Shown here in pieces: positions 8,098-16,586 of a stretch of 64,000 bases of DNA (its first letter is position 1; every line of letters starts with the position of its first letter). Origin of the DNA: Mobilicoccus massiliensis. Lineage in GTDB: Bacteria > Actinomycetota > Actinomycetes > Actinomycetales > Dermatophilaceae. Position numbers and translations under genes: made by a program. The notes beneath the pieces are model-generated. The model ran no database searches and was not told where the DNA came from. It saw only the letters and a program-made list of their open reading frames with translations. Where the stretch lies: the NCBI RefSeq assembly GCF_000826525.2, contig NZ_LN651323.1:34277-98276 (forward strand), read 5' to 3'.

Positions 8098-9150
8098 ATG
8101 CAGGAGAACGCACGGCCGGTGAGGTGGGGCATGCTCTCCACCGCCGGCATCGGACGCGTGGTCGCGGCGGCGATCGCCGGATCCACGACCGCACGACTCG
8201 TCGCCGTCGGAGGTCGCGACGGGCAGCGAGCGGCCGCTTACGCCGCCGAGCTGGGCATCGAACGCAGTCACGGCAGCTACGACGCGCTGCTCGACGATCC
8301 CGAGGTCGAGGCCGTCTACGTCCCCCTGCCCATCTCGATGCACCGTGACTGGACGGTGCGAGCGCTCGAGGCCGGCAAACACGTCCTGTGCGAGAAGCCG
8401 CTCGTCACGAACCCCGGCGACGCGGCGGCGTGTTTCGACGCGGCCGAGCGCACCGGCGCCGTCCTCCTCGAGGGACTCATGTGGCGTCGGCACCCGCAGA
8501 CCGCGCTCGCACGGCGTCTCCTCGCCGACGGCGTGATCGGCGAGCTCGCCCACATCCGTGCCGCACTCACCGTCGATGTGCCACCGGGGGACATCCGTCG
8601 GACCGGGACGCTCGGCGGTGGCGCGTCGCTCGACCTCGGCTGCTACTGCGTGAGCGCAGTACGCCTGTTCGGCGGCCGGCCTCGGCACGTCGCCGCCACC
8701 CGCGTCGTCGACACCGCCGACGGTGCCGACGGCGGTGACCTGCGCACGAGCGCCCTGTTGGAGCTGCCGGGCGGTGCGAGCGCCCAGTTCGACGTCGCCC
8801 TCGACCACCCCCGGCGCGACGAGCTCGAGCTCATCGGCACCGGGGGCACGATCCTCGTCCCCGACCCGTGGCTCTGCCGCGCGGGCCGGATCGTCGTCGT
8901 CGAGAAAGGGAACGAGGCGAACCCACAGGCGTTCGAGGCCGACCCCGACGGCGTCTTCGACCTCTCTCCCGACGCCGAGAACGACGACGCCTACCGCCTC
9001 GAGATGGAGCACGCCTCCCGCGTGATCCGCGGCGAGGACACCGATCCCTTCGGACGCGCCGACGCGATCGAGCAGGCCGCCGTGTTGGAGGCCGTGCGCA
9101 CCGCATCGGCGACCGGTGAATGGGTCACGATGGAGGAGGTCGCGTCATGA
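8098..9150 (+). CDS. Gfo/Idh/MocA-family oxidoreductase (dihydrodiol/xylose dehydrogenase-like subgroup)
   Basis: A 350-residue NAD(P)-dependent dehydrogenase. MLSTAGIGRVVAAAI is the dinucleotide-binding start, HVLCEKPLVTN holds the EKP lysine, and GGGASLDLGCYCVSAVRLFGG is the signature of the subgroup that uses a Gly-Cys-Tyr catalytic segment instead of the Asp-x3-His pair (glucose-fructose oxidoreductase, dihydrodiol and xylose dehydrogenases). ATG 8098 follows AGAGAGG. Its stop overlaps the next start (ATGA, 9147-9150), so the two dehydrogenases are translationally coupled. The substrate is likely a sugar or a keto-sugar product. Confidence 0.86.
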   Translation: MQENARPVRWGMLSTAGIGRVVAAAIAGSTTARLVAVGGRDGQRAAAYAAELGIERSHGSYDALLDDPEVEAVYVPLPISMHRDWTVRALEAGKHVLCEKPLVTNPGDAAACFDAAERTGAVLLEGLMWRRHPQTALARRLLADGVIGELAHIRAALTVDVPPGDIRRTGTLGGGASLDLGCYCVSAVRLFGGRPRHVAATRVVDTADGADGGDLRTSALLELPGGASAQFDVALDHPRRDELELIGTGGTILVPDPWLCRAGRIVVVEKGNEANPQAFEADPDGVFDLSPDAENDDAYRLEMEHASRVIRGEDTDPFGRADAIEQAAVLEAVRTASATGEWVTMEEVAS

Positions 9151-10307
9151 GCCGCATCCGCGTCGCCGTCGTCGGCTGCGGCAACGTCGCCGTCAACTTC
9201 CACGTCCCCGCCTACCGGGCGCTGCCGGAGACCTACGAGATCGTCGGACTCGCCGATCCCACCCCCGAACGTCTGGAGATCGGCCGCGAGGCCGCCGGGC
9301 TGCGCCCCGAGCAGGTGCACACCGACGTCGCCGACCTGCTCGCGCGCGACGACGTCGATGTGATCGACGTGTGCACACCGCAACACCTGCACCGCGACCT
9401 GGTGCTCGCGGCGGCCGTCACCGGCAAGCACGTCCTCGTCGAGAAGCCCATCGCCGCGGTCCCCGCCGACGCGGCCGAGATGGTGCGAGCCGCCCGCCGC
9501 GCCGGTGTCGTGCTCGCGGTCATGCACAACTACCTCTTCTTTCCCGAGGTCGTGGCGCTTCGCGCGCTCATCGACTCCGGCGAGATCGGTGAGGTGCGCA
9601 CGGTCACCGTCGACATGCAGGGCGTCGTCGACTCCCCGGGTGCCGCCGGTTACCGGCCCGAGTGGCGCAAGGATCCGGCCGCTTCGGGCGGCGGGGTGCT
9701 CATGGACATGCTCCACGGGGTCTACCTCGCCGAACACCTCCTCGGTGCGCCGATCGACGCCGTCGACGCGTGGGTCGACGCCGCCGAGGGCGACGCGGTG
9801 GAGAGCCTCGCCCTGTGCCGGGTCCACGCCGGTCGCCGGGTCGGCATGGTCAACGTGGGCTGGGGCCTCGGCCAGGGTGGCGTCGCCGTCAACGCCTCCC
9901 AGGGGCGGGCGGTCGCGCACTACCGCGAGGACGGCACGATGCCGTGGGCGCCGTTCGAACGCCTCACCGTGACCACCGAGACCGGCACCCGCACCGTCGA
10001 CCTGCCTGCCGGGCAGGAGCTCGGGCCGCTCATCGCCGACGCGATGCGCGACACGGTCGCCGACGTGGCGGCCGCGATCTCGGGCGACGGGTCACCGGTC
10101 GCGGACGGAGCGGCGGCCGACCGCATTCTTCAGGCCACCGTCGCCGCCTACGCTTCGGCCGCCACCGGCCGGGTCGTCACGCTGCCGCTGCCGGTCGACG
10201 GCGCCCTGCACCGCCGGGGAGTCGTGGGGCTCGCCGACAGCGACGTCCCGACCGACTCGGCCCTGCGCACCCTCGGCCTCTACGGACTGACCCGGAAGGA
10301 CGCCTGA
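9147..10307 (+). CDS. Gfo/Idh/MocA-family oxidoreductase
   Basis: A 386-residue dehydrogenase with Rossmann motif VAVVGCGNVAVNFHVPAY, EKP in HVLVEKPIAAV and the Asp/His pair in GGGVLMDMLHGVYLAEHLLG. ATG 9147 is chosen because GGAGGAGG lies just upstream and the start overlaps the preceding stop; an earlier in-frame codon at 9120 is inside the upstream gene. Middle of a three-gene set 8098-11241 whose last member is a TIM-barrel enzyme, repeating the dehydrogenase-plus-isomerase layout of the first operon. Confidence 0.86.
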   Translation: MSRIRVAVVGCGNVAVNFHVPAYRALPETYEIVGLADPTPERLEIGREAAGLRPEQVHTDVADLLARDDVDVIDVCTPQHLHRDLVLAAAVTGKHVLVEKPIAAVPADAAEMVRAARRAGVVLAVMHNYLFFPEVVALRALIDSGEIGEVRTVTVDMQGVVDSPGAAGYRPEWRKDPAASGGGVLMDMLHGVYLAEHLLGAPIDAVDAWVDAAEGDAVESLALCRVHAGRRVGMVNVGWGLGQGGVAVNASQGRAVAHYREDGTMPWAPFERLTVTTETGTRTVDLPAGQELGPLIADAMRDTVADVAAAISGDGSPVADGAAADRILQATVAAYASAATGRVVTLPLPVDGALHRRGVVGLADSDVPTDSALRTLGLYGLTRKDA

Positions 10308-10308
10308 C

Positions 10309-11241
10309 ATGCAGATCGGACTGCTCACCGACAGCCTGTCGGAGTACTCCCGCACCGACGCCCTCGACCTCGCCGCCGACCTGGGGGTCGAGACCGTCGA
10401 GATCGGCATCGGCGGCGACGCGGGCGGCTGGTCCGGCGCGCCGCACACCGACCTGGCCGCGCTGCTCGACGACGCCTCGGCCCGCGACGCGTTGCGCCGC
10501 GATGTGGCCGGCCGCGGGCTCCGGCTGGAGGCGTTCAACGCCTCCGGCAACCCGCTGCACCCCGTCGAGGGCGAGCGCGACGACCACGTCCTGCGCTCGG
10601 GAATCCGCCTCGCGCAGGAGTTCGAGGTCGGCACGGTCGTCGCGATGTCGGGTCTGCCCGCGGCCCCGGGCGACTCGTTCCCGGCGTGGATCACCACGGT
10701 GTGGCCGCCGGAGAACGGCCGACTGCTCGCCCATCAATGGGAACGGGCCGTGGAGTACTGGGGATCGGTGGCCGACGAAGCGGCCGCGCGTGGCGTGCGC
10801 ATCGCGATCGAGATGCACGCCAACCAGCTCGTCTACAACGTGCCCTCGCTCCTGCGGCTGCGCGAGGCCGTCGGTGACGTCGTGGGGGCCAACCTCGACC
10901 CGAGCCACTTGTGGTGGATGGGTGCCGACCCCTGCGCCGCGGCACGGGCGCTCACGGGCGCGATCCACCACGTCCACGCCAAGGACACGAGGATCGAGGA
11001 GCGGGCGGCGGTCACGTCGCGCCTGGAGACGACCCCGAACGAGCAGTTCACCGAGCGGGCCTGGAACTACGTGGCCGTCGGTGCCGCTCACGGGGTGAGC
11101 GACTGGGCGGAGCTGCTCACGGCACTGAGGGAGGCGGGCTACGACGGACCGTTGTCGATCGAGAACGAGGACTACTCACTCGGGCAACGAGAGTCCGTCG
11201 CGCTCGCGGTCGAGACGCTGCGCGGCGCACTGAACAGGTAG
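10309..11241 (+). CDS. Sugar phosphate isomerase/epimerase (TIM barrel)
   Basis: A 310-residue xylose-isomerase-like TIM barrel starting MQIGLLTDSLSEYSRTDALDLAADLGVETVEIG. Metal-binding segments are AIEMHANQ (Glu/His), GANLDPSHLWWMGADP (Asp/His), HVHAKDT and LSIENEDY near the end. It starts 1 bp after the upstream stop and closes the 8098-11241 operon, followed by a terminator at 11311-11343. The NLDPSHL and HVHAKD pattern is common in uncharacterised isomerases paired with Gfo/Idh/MocA dehydrogenases; the reaction is not assignable. Confidence 0.85.
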   Translation: MQIGLLTDSLSEYSRTDALDLAADLGVETVEIGIGGDAGGWSGAPHTDLAALLDDASARDALRRDVAGRGLRLEAFNASGNPLHPVEGERDDHVLRSGIRLAQEFEVGTVVAMSGLPAAPGDSFPAWITTVWPPENGRLLAHQWERAVEYWGSVADEAAARGVRIAIEMHANQLVYNVPSLLRLREAVGDVVGANLDPSHLWWMGADPCAAARALTGAIHHVHAKDTRIEERAAVTSRLETTPNEQFTERAWNYVAVGAAHGVSDWAELLTALREAGYDGPLSIENEDYSLGQRESVALAVETLRGALNR

Positions 11242-11310
11242 AGCTGCTGACCGGCCTGGCCACCGCCTCGTTACTGCCCCACGTCGACGCGTCCGATCCC
11301 GAAGACGCGA

Positions 11311-11343
11311 GAAGGCCCCTGCCGGGCTTCAGCAGGGGCCTTC
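11311..11343. terminator. Bidirectional hairpin terminator
   Basis: Perfect 12-bp arms GAAGGCCCCTGC (11311-11322) and GCAGGGGCCTTC (11332-11343). It lies between the plus-strand isomerase and the minus-strand small membrane gene that end toward each other. Confidence 0.8.
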
Positions 11344-11392
11344 GAGATCGGCGTCGCGGCTCTCCATTGAGCTGCCTCCTCGGGGGGTCGGC

Positions 11393-11614
11393 TCAGACGA
11401 GAGCCTCGGGCTCCGGTCGGTAGAGGGAGGCAGCGATGGCCGCCACGATGACGGCACCCGCGCCCGCCAGCGGAGCGGCACTGTGGACGGTCATCGCCAT
11501 CACGACGCACAGGAGCGTGAAGAGGGCGACGACGATCGCCAGGGTCGCGGTGGCGCGGCTCAGCACGGGGCGACGGGTGTCGACGGTGGGCGGAAGAGTG
11601 GTCAGCAGGCTCAT
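11393..11614 (-). CDS. Small two-helix membrane protein, operator-controlled
   Basis: A 73-residue protein beginning MSLLTTLPPTVDTRRPVLSR. It has two hydrophobic helices (ATLAIVVALFTLLCVVMAMTV and LAGAGAVIVAAIAASLY) and a short acidic tail. I do not recognise a family. The start at 11614 is preceded by GAGAGGAGAACC, a strong ribosome site. It is divergent from the MFS transporter and has its own promoter with an island operator just downstream of the -10 box, so it is probably induced with the island. It could be a transporter accessory subunit; that is a guess. Confidence 0.7.
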   Translation of the reverse strand: MSLLTTLPPTVDTRRPVLSRATATLAIVVALFTLLCVVMAMTVHSAAPLAGAGAVIVAAIAASLYRPEPEALV

Positions 11615-11709
11615 GGTTCTCCTCTCGTGGCGCGCGGAGGGCGAACCGGACGACCGCTCCCCGCACGGCCGTCGTGCACATGAAAGGGCTGCTGCTGTGG
11701 CAATCCCTT

Positions 11710-11754
11710 TGTTCTGACAAACTGATTCTAGCACAGGTGACGCGTCAACCACAA
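11710..11754 (-). promoter_or_regulatory. Leftward promoter with island operator site 3
   Basis: On the minus strand TTGTGG (11754-11749) and extended -10 TGCTAGAAT (TAGAAT at 11730-11725) are 18 bp apart. The operator TGTTCTGACA (11710-11719) lies right after the -10, covering the likely transcription start. Confidence 0.65.
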
Positions 11755-11893
11755 CGCCGGTGACCGATCGGACCCGCATGCGTCCGTCCGTCTTCGATCG
11801 GTGGAGTGACCTGGGTGTTTCTGCGTCGTCGTGCCCGCCGCCGTCGGGGCGTCGGCATAGGACCGGTCGACATCACACCTCGCGCACGACATT

Positions 11894-11903
11894 TGTTCTG
11901 ACA
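11894..11903 (+). promoter_or_regulatory. Island operator site 4 (MFS transporter)
   Basis: TGTTCTGACA, identical in its 10-base core to site 3, lies 77 bp before the transporter start. The core promoter is not clear; a TTGACT follows at 11909. Confidence 0.6.
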
Positions 11904-11979
11904 ATCTGTTGACTGTCCCTGGGGGGAGAGGTTGACTGTGCTCGTATTCCCTTTCTTCTCCCGTGCAAAGGAGCACACC

Positions 11980-13410
11980 GTGTCCAACGGCGGACAGACC
12001 TCAGCGCAGGCGCCGATCGCGCTGCCTCCCGACACTCCCGGCCCCCACCAGCGCCGGCTCGACCTCATCGCCGTCGTCGCGACCTTCGGCGGTCTGCTGT
12101 TCGGTTACGACACGGGTGTCATCAACGGCGCGCTCGAGCCGCTCATCCACGACTTCGGCCTGACGACGGTGACCGAGGGGCTCGTCACAGCGACGCTCCT
12201 CGTGGGCGCCGCGCTCGGCGCCGTGATCGGCGGCCGCATGAACGACGCTCTCGGCCGCAAGAAGGCGCTCACCTATATCGCGGTGCTCTTCTTCGTCGGC
12301 ACCCTCGGCTGCGTCTTCGCGCCGGAGCTGATCGTCCTGCTCGTGTCTCGCGTGGTCCTCGGCTTCGCCGTCGGTGCCGCCTCGGTCACCGTGCCGGTCT
12401 ACCTCGCCGAGCTCGCTCCCACCGAGCGTCGCGGCACTCTGAGCGGTCGCAACGAGCTCGCGATCGTCGTCGGGCAGATGCTCGCCTTCATCATCAACGC
12501 CATCATCGCCAACGTGTGGGGTCACCACGAGGGCGTGTGGCGCTACATGCTCGCCGTCGCCGCGCTGCCGGCGATCGCCCTGTTCGTCGGCATGCTGCGG
12601 ATGCCGGAGTCACCGCGTTGGCTGCTCTCCCACGGCCGCCGCGACGACGCACTCGGGGTGCTGCGCACGGTCCGCTCCGAGCAGCGCGCCGTCGCCGAGA
12701 TGAGCGAGGTCGAGGTGCTCGCCAAGGAGGAGGCCGTCGCGCAGTCCGGCGGTTGGGCCGACATGGCCATCCCGTGGATCCGACGGATCGTGATCATCGG
12801 CAGCGGTCTCGCCATCGCTCAGCAGGTCACCGGCATCAACTCGATCATGTACTACGGCACGCAGATGCTCACCCAGGCCGGCTTCAGCTCGGAGTCGGCG
12901 ATCGTCGCCAACGTCGCCAACGGCGTGCTCGCCGTCGTCGGCACCGCGATCTGCCTCTTCTGGGTCATCGACCGCGTCCCCCGCCGCACACTGATCATCT
13001 TCGGCTTCTGCGCGACGACGACCTGCCACGGCCTCATCATGCTCGTCGCGACACTGATGCCGGCCACGCAGACCCGCGCGATCGTCATCCTCGTGCTGTC
13101 GGTGACGTTCGTGTTCTTCATGCAGATGGCGCTCAACGCACCGGTGTGGGTGGCCCTGTCGGAGATGTTCCCGCTCAAGGTCCGCGGGTTCGGCATGGGC
13201 GTCTCGATCTTCTGCATGTGGATCGCCAACGCCATCCTCACGTTCCTCTTCCCGGTGATCTCCGGCGCGGCCGGCCTGCAGGCGGTCTTCGGACTGTTCT
13301 TCGTGCTCGGCATCGTCGTCATCGCCTTCCTCGTGAAGTTCCTGCCGAACACGAGCGGACGCTCCCTCGAGGAGCTCGAGGAGTCCTTCTCCCGCGGTGA
13401 CTGGCGCTGA
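11980..13410 (+). CDS. MFS sugar transporter (sugar porter family, inositol/sugar:H+ symport-like)
   Basis: A 476-residue, 12-helix sugar porter. Family signatures are GGLLFGYDTGVINGAL in helix 1, GRMNDALGRKKAL after helix 2, the PESPRWLL motif before the central loop and QQVTGINSIMYYG in helix 7. GTG 11980 is chosen because AAAGGAG lies 6 bases upstream; a TTG at 11932 would add 16 residues that lack family similarity. Related actinobacterial proteins (IolT type) take up myo-inositol. With the ABC importer it gives the island two uptake routes. The gene ends at a strong convergent terminator. Confidence 0.92.
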   Translation: MSNGGQTSAQAPIALPPDTPGPHQRRLDLIAVVATFGGLLFGYDTGVINGALEPLIHDFGLTTVTEGLVTATLLVGAALGAVIGGRMNDALGRKKALTYIAVLFFVGTLGCVFAPELIVLLVSRVVLGFAVGAASVTVPVYLAELAPTERRGTLSGRNELAIVVGQMLAFIINAIIANVWGHHEGVWRYMLAVAALPAIALFVGMLRMPESPRWLLSHGRRDDALGVLRTVRSEQRAVAEMSEVEVLAKEEAVAQSGGWADMAIPWIRRIVIIGSGLAIAQQVTGINSIMYYGTQMLTQAGFSSESAIVANVANGVLAVVGTAICLFWVIDRVPRRTLIIFGFCATTTCHGLIMLVATLMPATQTRAIVILVLSVTFVFFMQMALNAPVWVALSEMFPLKVRGFGMGVSIFCMWIANAILTFLFPVISGAAGLQAVFGLFFVLGIVVIAFLVKFLPNTSGRSLEELEESFSRGDWR

Positions 13411-13433
13411 CGCCACTCGCTCACTCTGATCGA

Positions 13434-13472
13434 GAAAGGGCCTCCTCCGCGAATCGCGGAGGAGGCCCTTTC
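13434..13472. terminator. Bidirectional terminator between MFS transporter and IolE-like gene
   Basis: A long perfect hairpin: 17-bp arms 13434-13450 and 13456-13472 (starting GAAAGGGCC, ending GGCCCTTTC) around a 5-base loop, with T- or A-rich ends on both strands. Confidence 0.85.
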
Positions 13473-13489
13473 GGTGTCGGGTCGACGCC

Positions 13490-14359
13490 TCAGAACCCCA
13501 GCTCGCGCACGTAGCGCAGGTTGATCGCGGCGGCCTCGGCCGGTGCCTTGTGCGTCGTGTCCTGCTCGAGCACGTACCAGCCGTCGTAACCGCGCTTCTC
13601 GAGGTCGGCGACGATCTCGGGGATCGGCACCATGCCGTCGCCGAGCTCGGGGAAGATGATGCCTCGCAGCGCGTCTCCGAAGCTCCACTGTTCGGCCTTC
13701 GCCCGGGCGAGCACGTCGGGGTCGACGTCCTTGAGGTGGACGTGGGCGACGCGGTCGCCGAACTCCGGCAGGAAGTCCAGGGCGTCACCGCCGCCGTACT
13801 TGAGGTGGCCCACGTCGAGGCACCAGCCGACCTTCGCGGGGTCGGTCTCCTCGAGGAACCGGCGGGTCTCGGCGGCCGTCTCGACGTAGGTGCCCACGTG
13901 GTTGTGGAGCACGACCTTCATCCCCATCGGTTCGAGCAGGTCGGCGAGGTGGGCGAGGCCCTCGGCGAGGTTGCGCCACTGCTCGTCGGTGAGACCTCGG
14001 GACTCGTCCACGTGCCCCGCCTCGGCATCGCGACGGTCGTCGCCGAGCTCGGCGGCGACGAGGATCGAGCCACCGGCGGCCTTGACCCGCTCGGCCACCG
14101 CGAGCGCCGCGGCGTCGGCCTCGTCCCACGCGTCCCGGTCGCGGTAGCCCAGCCGCACGAACGCTCCCACCATCGACAGGCCCCGAGCAGCCGTCTCCTC
14201 GCGCACGACCGCGGGGTCGTCCGGCATGCCCGGCCCCCACTCGGTGGCGGTGTAGCCGGCCTCGACCATCTCGTCCATCATGCGGGCGTGGTCGGTGTAG
14301 GGGCGGAAGTCGGGGATGTCGCCGTTGTTCCAGTTGCAGGGTGCGGTGGCGATCTTCAT
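13490..14359 (-). CDS. iolE: Inosose dehydratase-like TIM-barrel protein (IolE-like)
   Basis: A 289-residue protein matching the IolE pattern: MKIATAPCNWNNGDIPDF, then MMDEMVEAGYTATEWGPGMP and DPAVVREETAARGL. Metal-binding segments are LHNHVGTYVE (151-160), CLDVGHLKYGG (180-190) and HVHLKDVD (206-213). IolE removes water from 2-keto-myo-inositol to give the trihydroxycyclohexanedione hydrolysed by IolD, which is encoded at 24642. Last gene of a minus-strand operon behind an IolG-like dehydrogenase, which strengthens the call. The alternative is an IolI-type isomerase or an inosose epimerase. Confidence 0.8.
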   Translation of the reverse strand: MKIATAPCNWNNGDIPDFRPYTDHARMMDEMVEAGYTATEWGPGMPDDPAVVREETAARGLSMVGAFVRLGYRDRDAWDEADAAALAVAERVKAAGGSILVAAELGDDRRDAEAGHVDESRGLTDEQWRNLAEGLAHLADLLEPMGMKVVLHNHVGTYVETAAETRRFLEETDPAKVGWCLDVGHLKYGGGDALDFLPEFGDRVAHVHLKDVDPDVLARAKAEQWSFGDALRGIIFPELGDGMVPIPEIVADLEKRGYDGWYVLEQDTTHKAPAEAAAINLRYVRELGF

Positions 14360-14392
14360 CGGTGTGCTGCTCTCTTTCGGGGTGGGTGGAGG

Positions 14393-15388
14393 TCAGGCCG
14401 GCACGTCGACGACGGCGCCGGTGCGCAGGCTCTGCTGTGCGGCCTCGGCGAGGACGAGGGCTGCGCGACCGTCCTCGAAACTCGGGGAGAACGGGCGGCC
14501 CTCCTCGATCGCCGTGACGAAGGCGTCGATCTCGGCGGCATACGCCGGCATGTACCGGTCGAGGAAGAAGTTGAGGTACGGCGCGGCCACCTCGGTGGCG
14601 TCGGCGCCGGAGAACCGCGTACTCGTCGGCAGCTGGTTCTCGGCGGTGAACATGCCGAGCTCGCCGAACGCCTCGAGCCGCTGGTCGTAGCCGAACGCGC
14701 ACCGGCGGGAGTTCGTGATCGTGCACACCGCGCCTGTCGAGCCGCGCAGCACGACGACGGCGCCGTCGATGTCGCCGGCCTCGGCGATCTCCGGAGAGAC
14801 GAGGTTGGTGCCGGTCGCGCTCACCGCGGTGACGTCGCCGAGGAAGAACCGGGCCATGTCGAAGTCGTGGATCGTCATGTCCTTGAACAGACCGCCGGAG
14901 GCCGCGACGTAGGCGGCCGGCGGTGGCGCGGGGTCGCGGCTGATGATGACGAGCTGCTCCAGCGTTCCCAACCGACCTGCCGCGACCCGGGCGTGGATGT
15001 CGGCGAACGTCGGGTCGAAGCGGCGGTTGAAGCCGATCATCACCTTGTCGGTGAGGTCGCCGATGCGCTCGCGGCAGGCGTCGACGCGGGCGACGTCGAG
15101 GTCGATGGGCTTCTCGCACAGCACCCACTTGCCGGCCTCGACGGCCCGGGTGAGCAGGTCGACGTGCGTCGGCGTGGGTGAGGCGATGACGACGGCGTCG
15201 ATCTCGGGATCCTCCACGAGCGACTCGACGTCCGTCGTGTACCGGGTGCCGAAGCGCTCCCCGACCGCTGCGGCCGACTCCTCGATCGGGTCGGAGACGG
15301 CGGCCAGAACGGCCCGCGGATGTGCGGTGATCGACGCGGCGTGCACCTGGCTGATGCGCCCGCAGCCGAGCAGACCGATGTTCAACAT
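14393..15388 (-). CDS. iolG: Inositol 2-dehydrogenase (IolG-like)
   Basis: A 331-residue Gfo/Idh/MocA enzyme closest of the five to classical myo-inositol dehydrogenase. Features are LNIGLLGCGRISQVHA, WVLCEKPIDLD with Lys93, GFNRRFDP (119-126) and GGLFKDMTIHDFDMARF with Asp170/His174. It would oxidise myo-inositol to 2-keto-myo-inositol with NAD+. It lies between a TIM-barrel gene and the IolE-like gene on the minus strand, 33 bp from the latter. ATG 15388 follows AGAGAGGAATCC on the minus strand. Confidence 0.85.
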   Translation of the reverse strand: MLNIGLLGCGRISQVHAASITAHPRAVLAAVSDPIEESAAAVGERFGTRYTTDVESLVEDPEIDAVVIASPTPTHVDLLTRAVEAGKWVLCEKPIDLDVARVDACRERIGDLTDKVMIGFNRRFDPTFADIHARVAAGRLGTLEQLVIISRDPAPPPAAYVAASGGLFKDMTIHDFDMARFFLGDVTAVSATGTNLVSPEIAEAGDIDGAVVVLRGSTGAVCTITNSRRCAFGYDQRLEAFGELGMFTAENQLPTSTRFSGADATEVAAPYLNFFLDRYMPAYAAEIDAFVTAIEEGRPFSPSFEDGRAALVLAEAAQQSLRTGAVVDVPA

Positions 15389-15451
15389 GGTGGATTCCTC
15401 TCTGGATGAGTCCGCTGCGAGGCCGTTCGGCGTCGTCGGCGAGGTGGGAGA

Positions 15452-16342
15452 TCAGGAAGGACGAGCCAAAGCGGCCCGAGCGGTGCGCCCGGCGCGGTCG
15501 AGCGCTGCGGCGGGTGGCATCGTCACGTAGTCGTCGGAGAGGATCTCCACGCCCCACGGACCACGCCAGCCCGCTTGGCGGAGTGCGGCGATCATGCCCG
15601 GCAGATCGAAGGACCCCTCGCCGCAGAAGCGGCGCCGGTGCACGGTGTCCTCGAAGAGCGTGCCCACGACCTCCTCGTCGGCGTCGCTGAGCTCGACACC
15701 GACGATCCGGTCGAGTGGCGTGGCCGCGAGTTCCGCCGGCGACGTCCCGGCGCGGGCGATGTGCCAGACATCGACGACCACGCCGCCGGCGGGATGGTCG
15801 GCCTCCTCGACGAGCCGCAACCCGTCGGCGAGGGTGGCGACGTTGGCCCAGGGAAAGAACTCGATCCCGAGCCGGGCGCCGACCCCGTCGGCCTGAGCGG
15901 CGAGTTCGGCGAAACGGCGGGCCCAGACGTCGCGGTCCCACGGTTCGTCGTCCCCGTCCGGCGTGACCTTGACGTGCCGGGCGCCGAGCGTCTCGGCGGC
16001 GGTGAGCACCTCGTGCCGCACGCGATCGGACCCGGCCCGCGCGGAGCCTTCGTCCCACCAGCGCGGGATGTCCTCCAGCTCGAGGTCGACGATGCCGTTG
16101 TCGGCGAGCATCGTCCGGATGCCCGACAGCCCGTACTCGGCCACGGCGCCGGGCAGATCGACCGAGAGCAGGCCGAAGCCGGTGAATCCCGCGGCCGCGG
16201 CGGCCTCGATGCGCTTGCGCAGTGGCACCGGGCTGCGCCGGTCGGCGCGGTCGGAGGCCGCATCGCCGGCACTGCTCCAGCACGTCGCCAGCAGGCGATC
16301 ATGCGCGGGTGGTGGGGGCGCGGCGGGCGTGGTCGTCGACAC
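15452..16342 (-). CDS. Sugar phosphate isomerase/epimerase (TIM barrel)
   Basis: A 296-residue TIM-barrel protein. The GTG at 16342 follows GAAGGAGACCTC; upstream in-frame codons lack a ribosome site. Visible segments are KRIEAAAAAGFTGFGLLSVDL, HVKVTPDGDDEPW, LGIEFFPWANV (metal Glu), VVVDVWHIARAG (Asp/His) and VGVELSDADEE. First gene of the minus-strand operon that continues with iolG- and iolE-like genes. Its promoter carries island operator 5. The role is probably isomerisation of a keto intermediate; not assignable. Confidence 0.82.
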   Translation of the reverse strand: MSTTTPAAPPPPAHDRLLATCWSSAGDAASDRADRRSPVPLRKRIEAAAAAGFTGFGLLSVDLPGAVAEYGLSGIRTMLADNGIVDLELEDIPRWWDEGSARAGSDRVRHEVLTAAETLGARHVKVTPDGDDEPWDRDVWARRFAELAAQADGVGARLGIEFFPWANVATLADGLRLVEEADHPAGGVVVDVWHIARAGTSPAELAATPLDRIVGVELSDADEEVVGTLFEDTVHRRRFCGEGSFDLPGMIAALRQAGWRGPWGVEILSDDYVTMPPAAALDRAGRTARAALARPS

Positions 16343-16405
16343 GAGGTCTCCTTCGTTGGGACTCGCCGCGGTCGGTTCTGCGGACGGCACCAGGCTATGT
16401 GTTTT

Positions 16406-16415
16406 TGTCCAGACA
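16406..16415 (-). promoter_or_regulatory. Island operator site 5
   Basis: TGTCCAGACA (plus strand) lies 64 bp before the GTG of the minus-strand iol-like operon. On the minus strand CTGACA and CATAGC, 16 bp apart, flank it as a plausible promoter, so the site falls between -35 and -10. Confidence 0.6.
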
Positions 16416-16460
16416 TGTCAGTACCTCGCGGCACTTCTTTCGCCCCGGACCGCCGGCCGC

Positions 16461-16586
16461 GGGTGAAACCGCCTGTCCCAGCGGATGCCGGCGCGCGGGT
16501 ACGGGTGAAACCGCATGTCTGGGCGAGTGAGGGCGCGCGGGTACGGGTGAAAGCGCCTGCCCCAGCGGATGGGGGGCTCGCGGTCA
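16461..16586. repeat. Three tandem 42-bp repeats
   Basis: Units at 16461-16502, 16503-16544 and 16545-16586. Each begins GGGTGAAA(C/G)CGC; the first two end GCGCGCGGGTAC. Units 1 and 3 also share GCCTGYCCCAGCGGATG. The third unit runs over the stop codon of the minus-strand NnrS-like gene. The period is exact, the function unknown. Confidence 0.8.

Larger units (their letters stand above)
11615..11979. other. Divergent control region between small membrane gene and MFS transporter
   Basis: These 365 bp hold two copies of the operator (11710-11719 and 11894-11903), the promoter of the leftward small gene, and the MFS leader. No gene is supported here. Confidence 0.6.

Noticed and set aside
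11932..11979. TTG 11932 as the start of the MFS transporter
   Set aside because: GTG 11980 has a far better placed AAAGGAG site and the extra 16 residues are not family-like.
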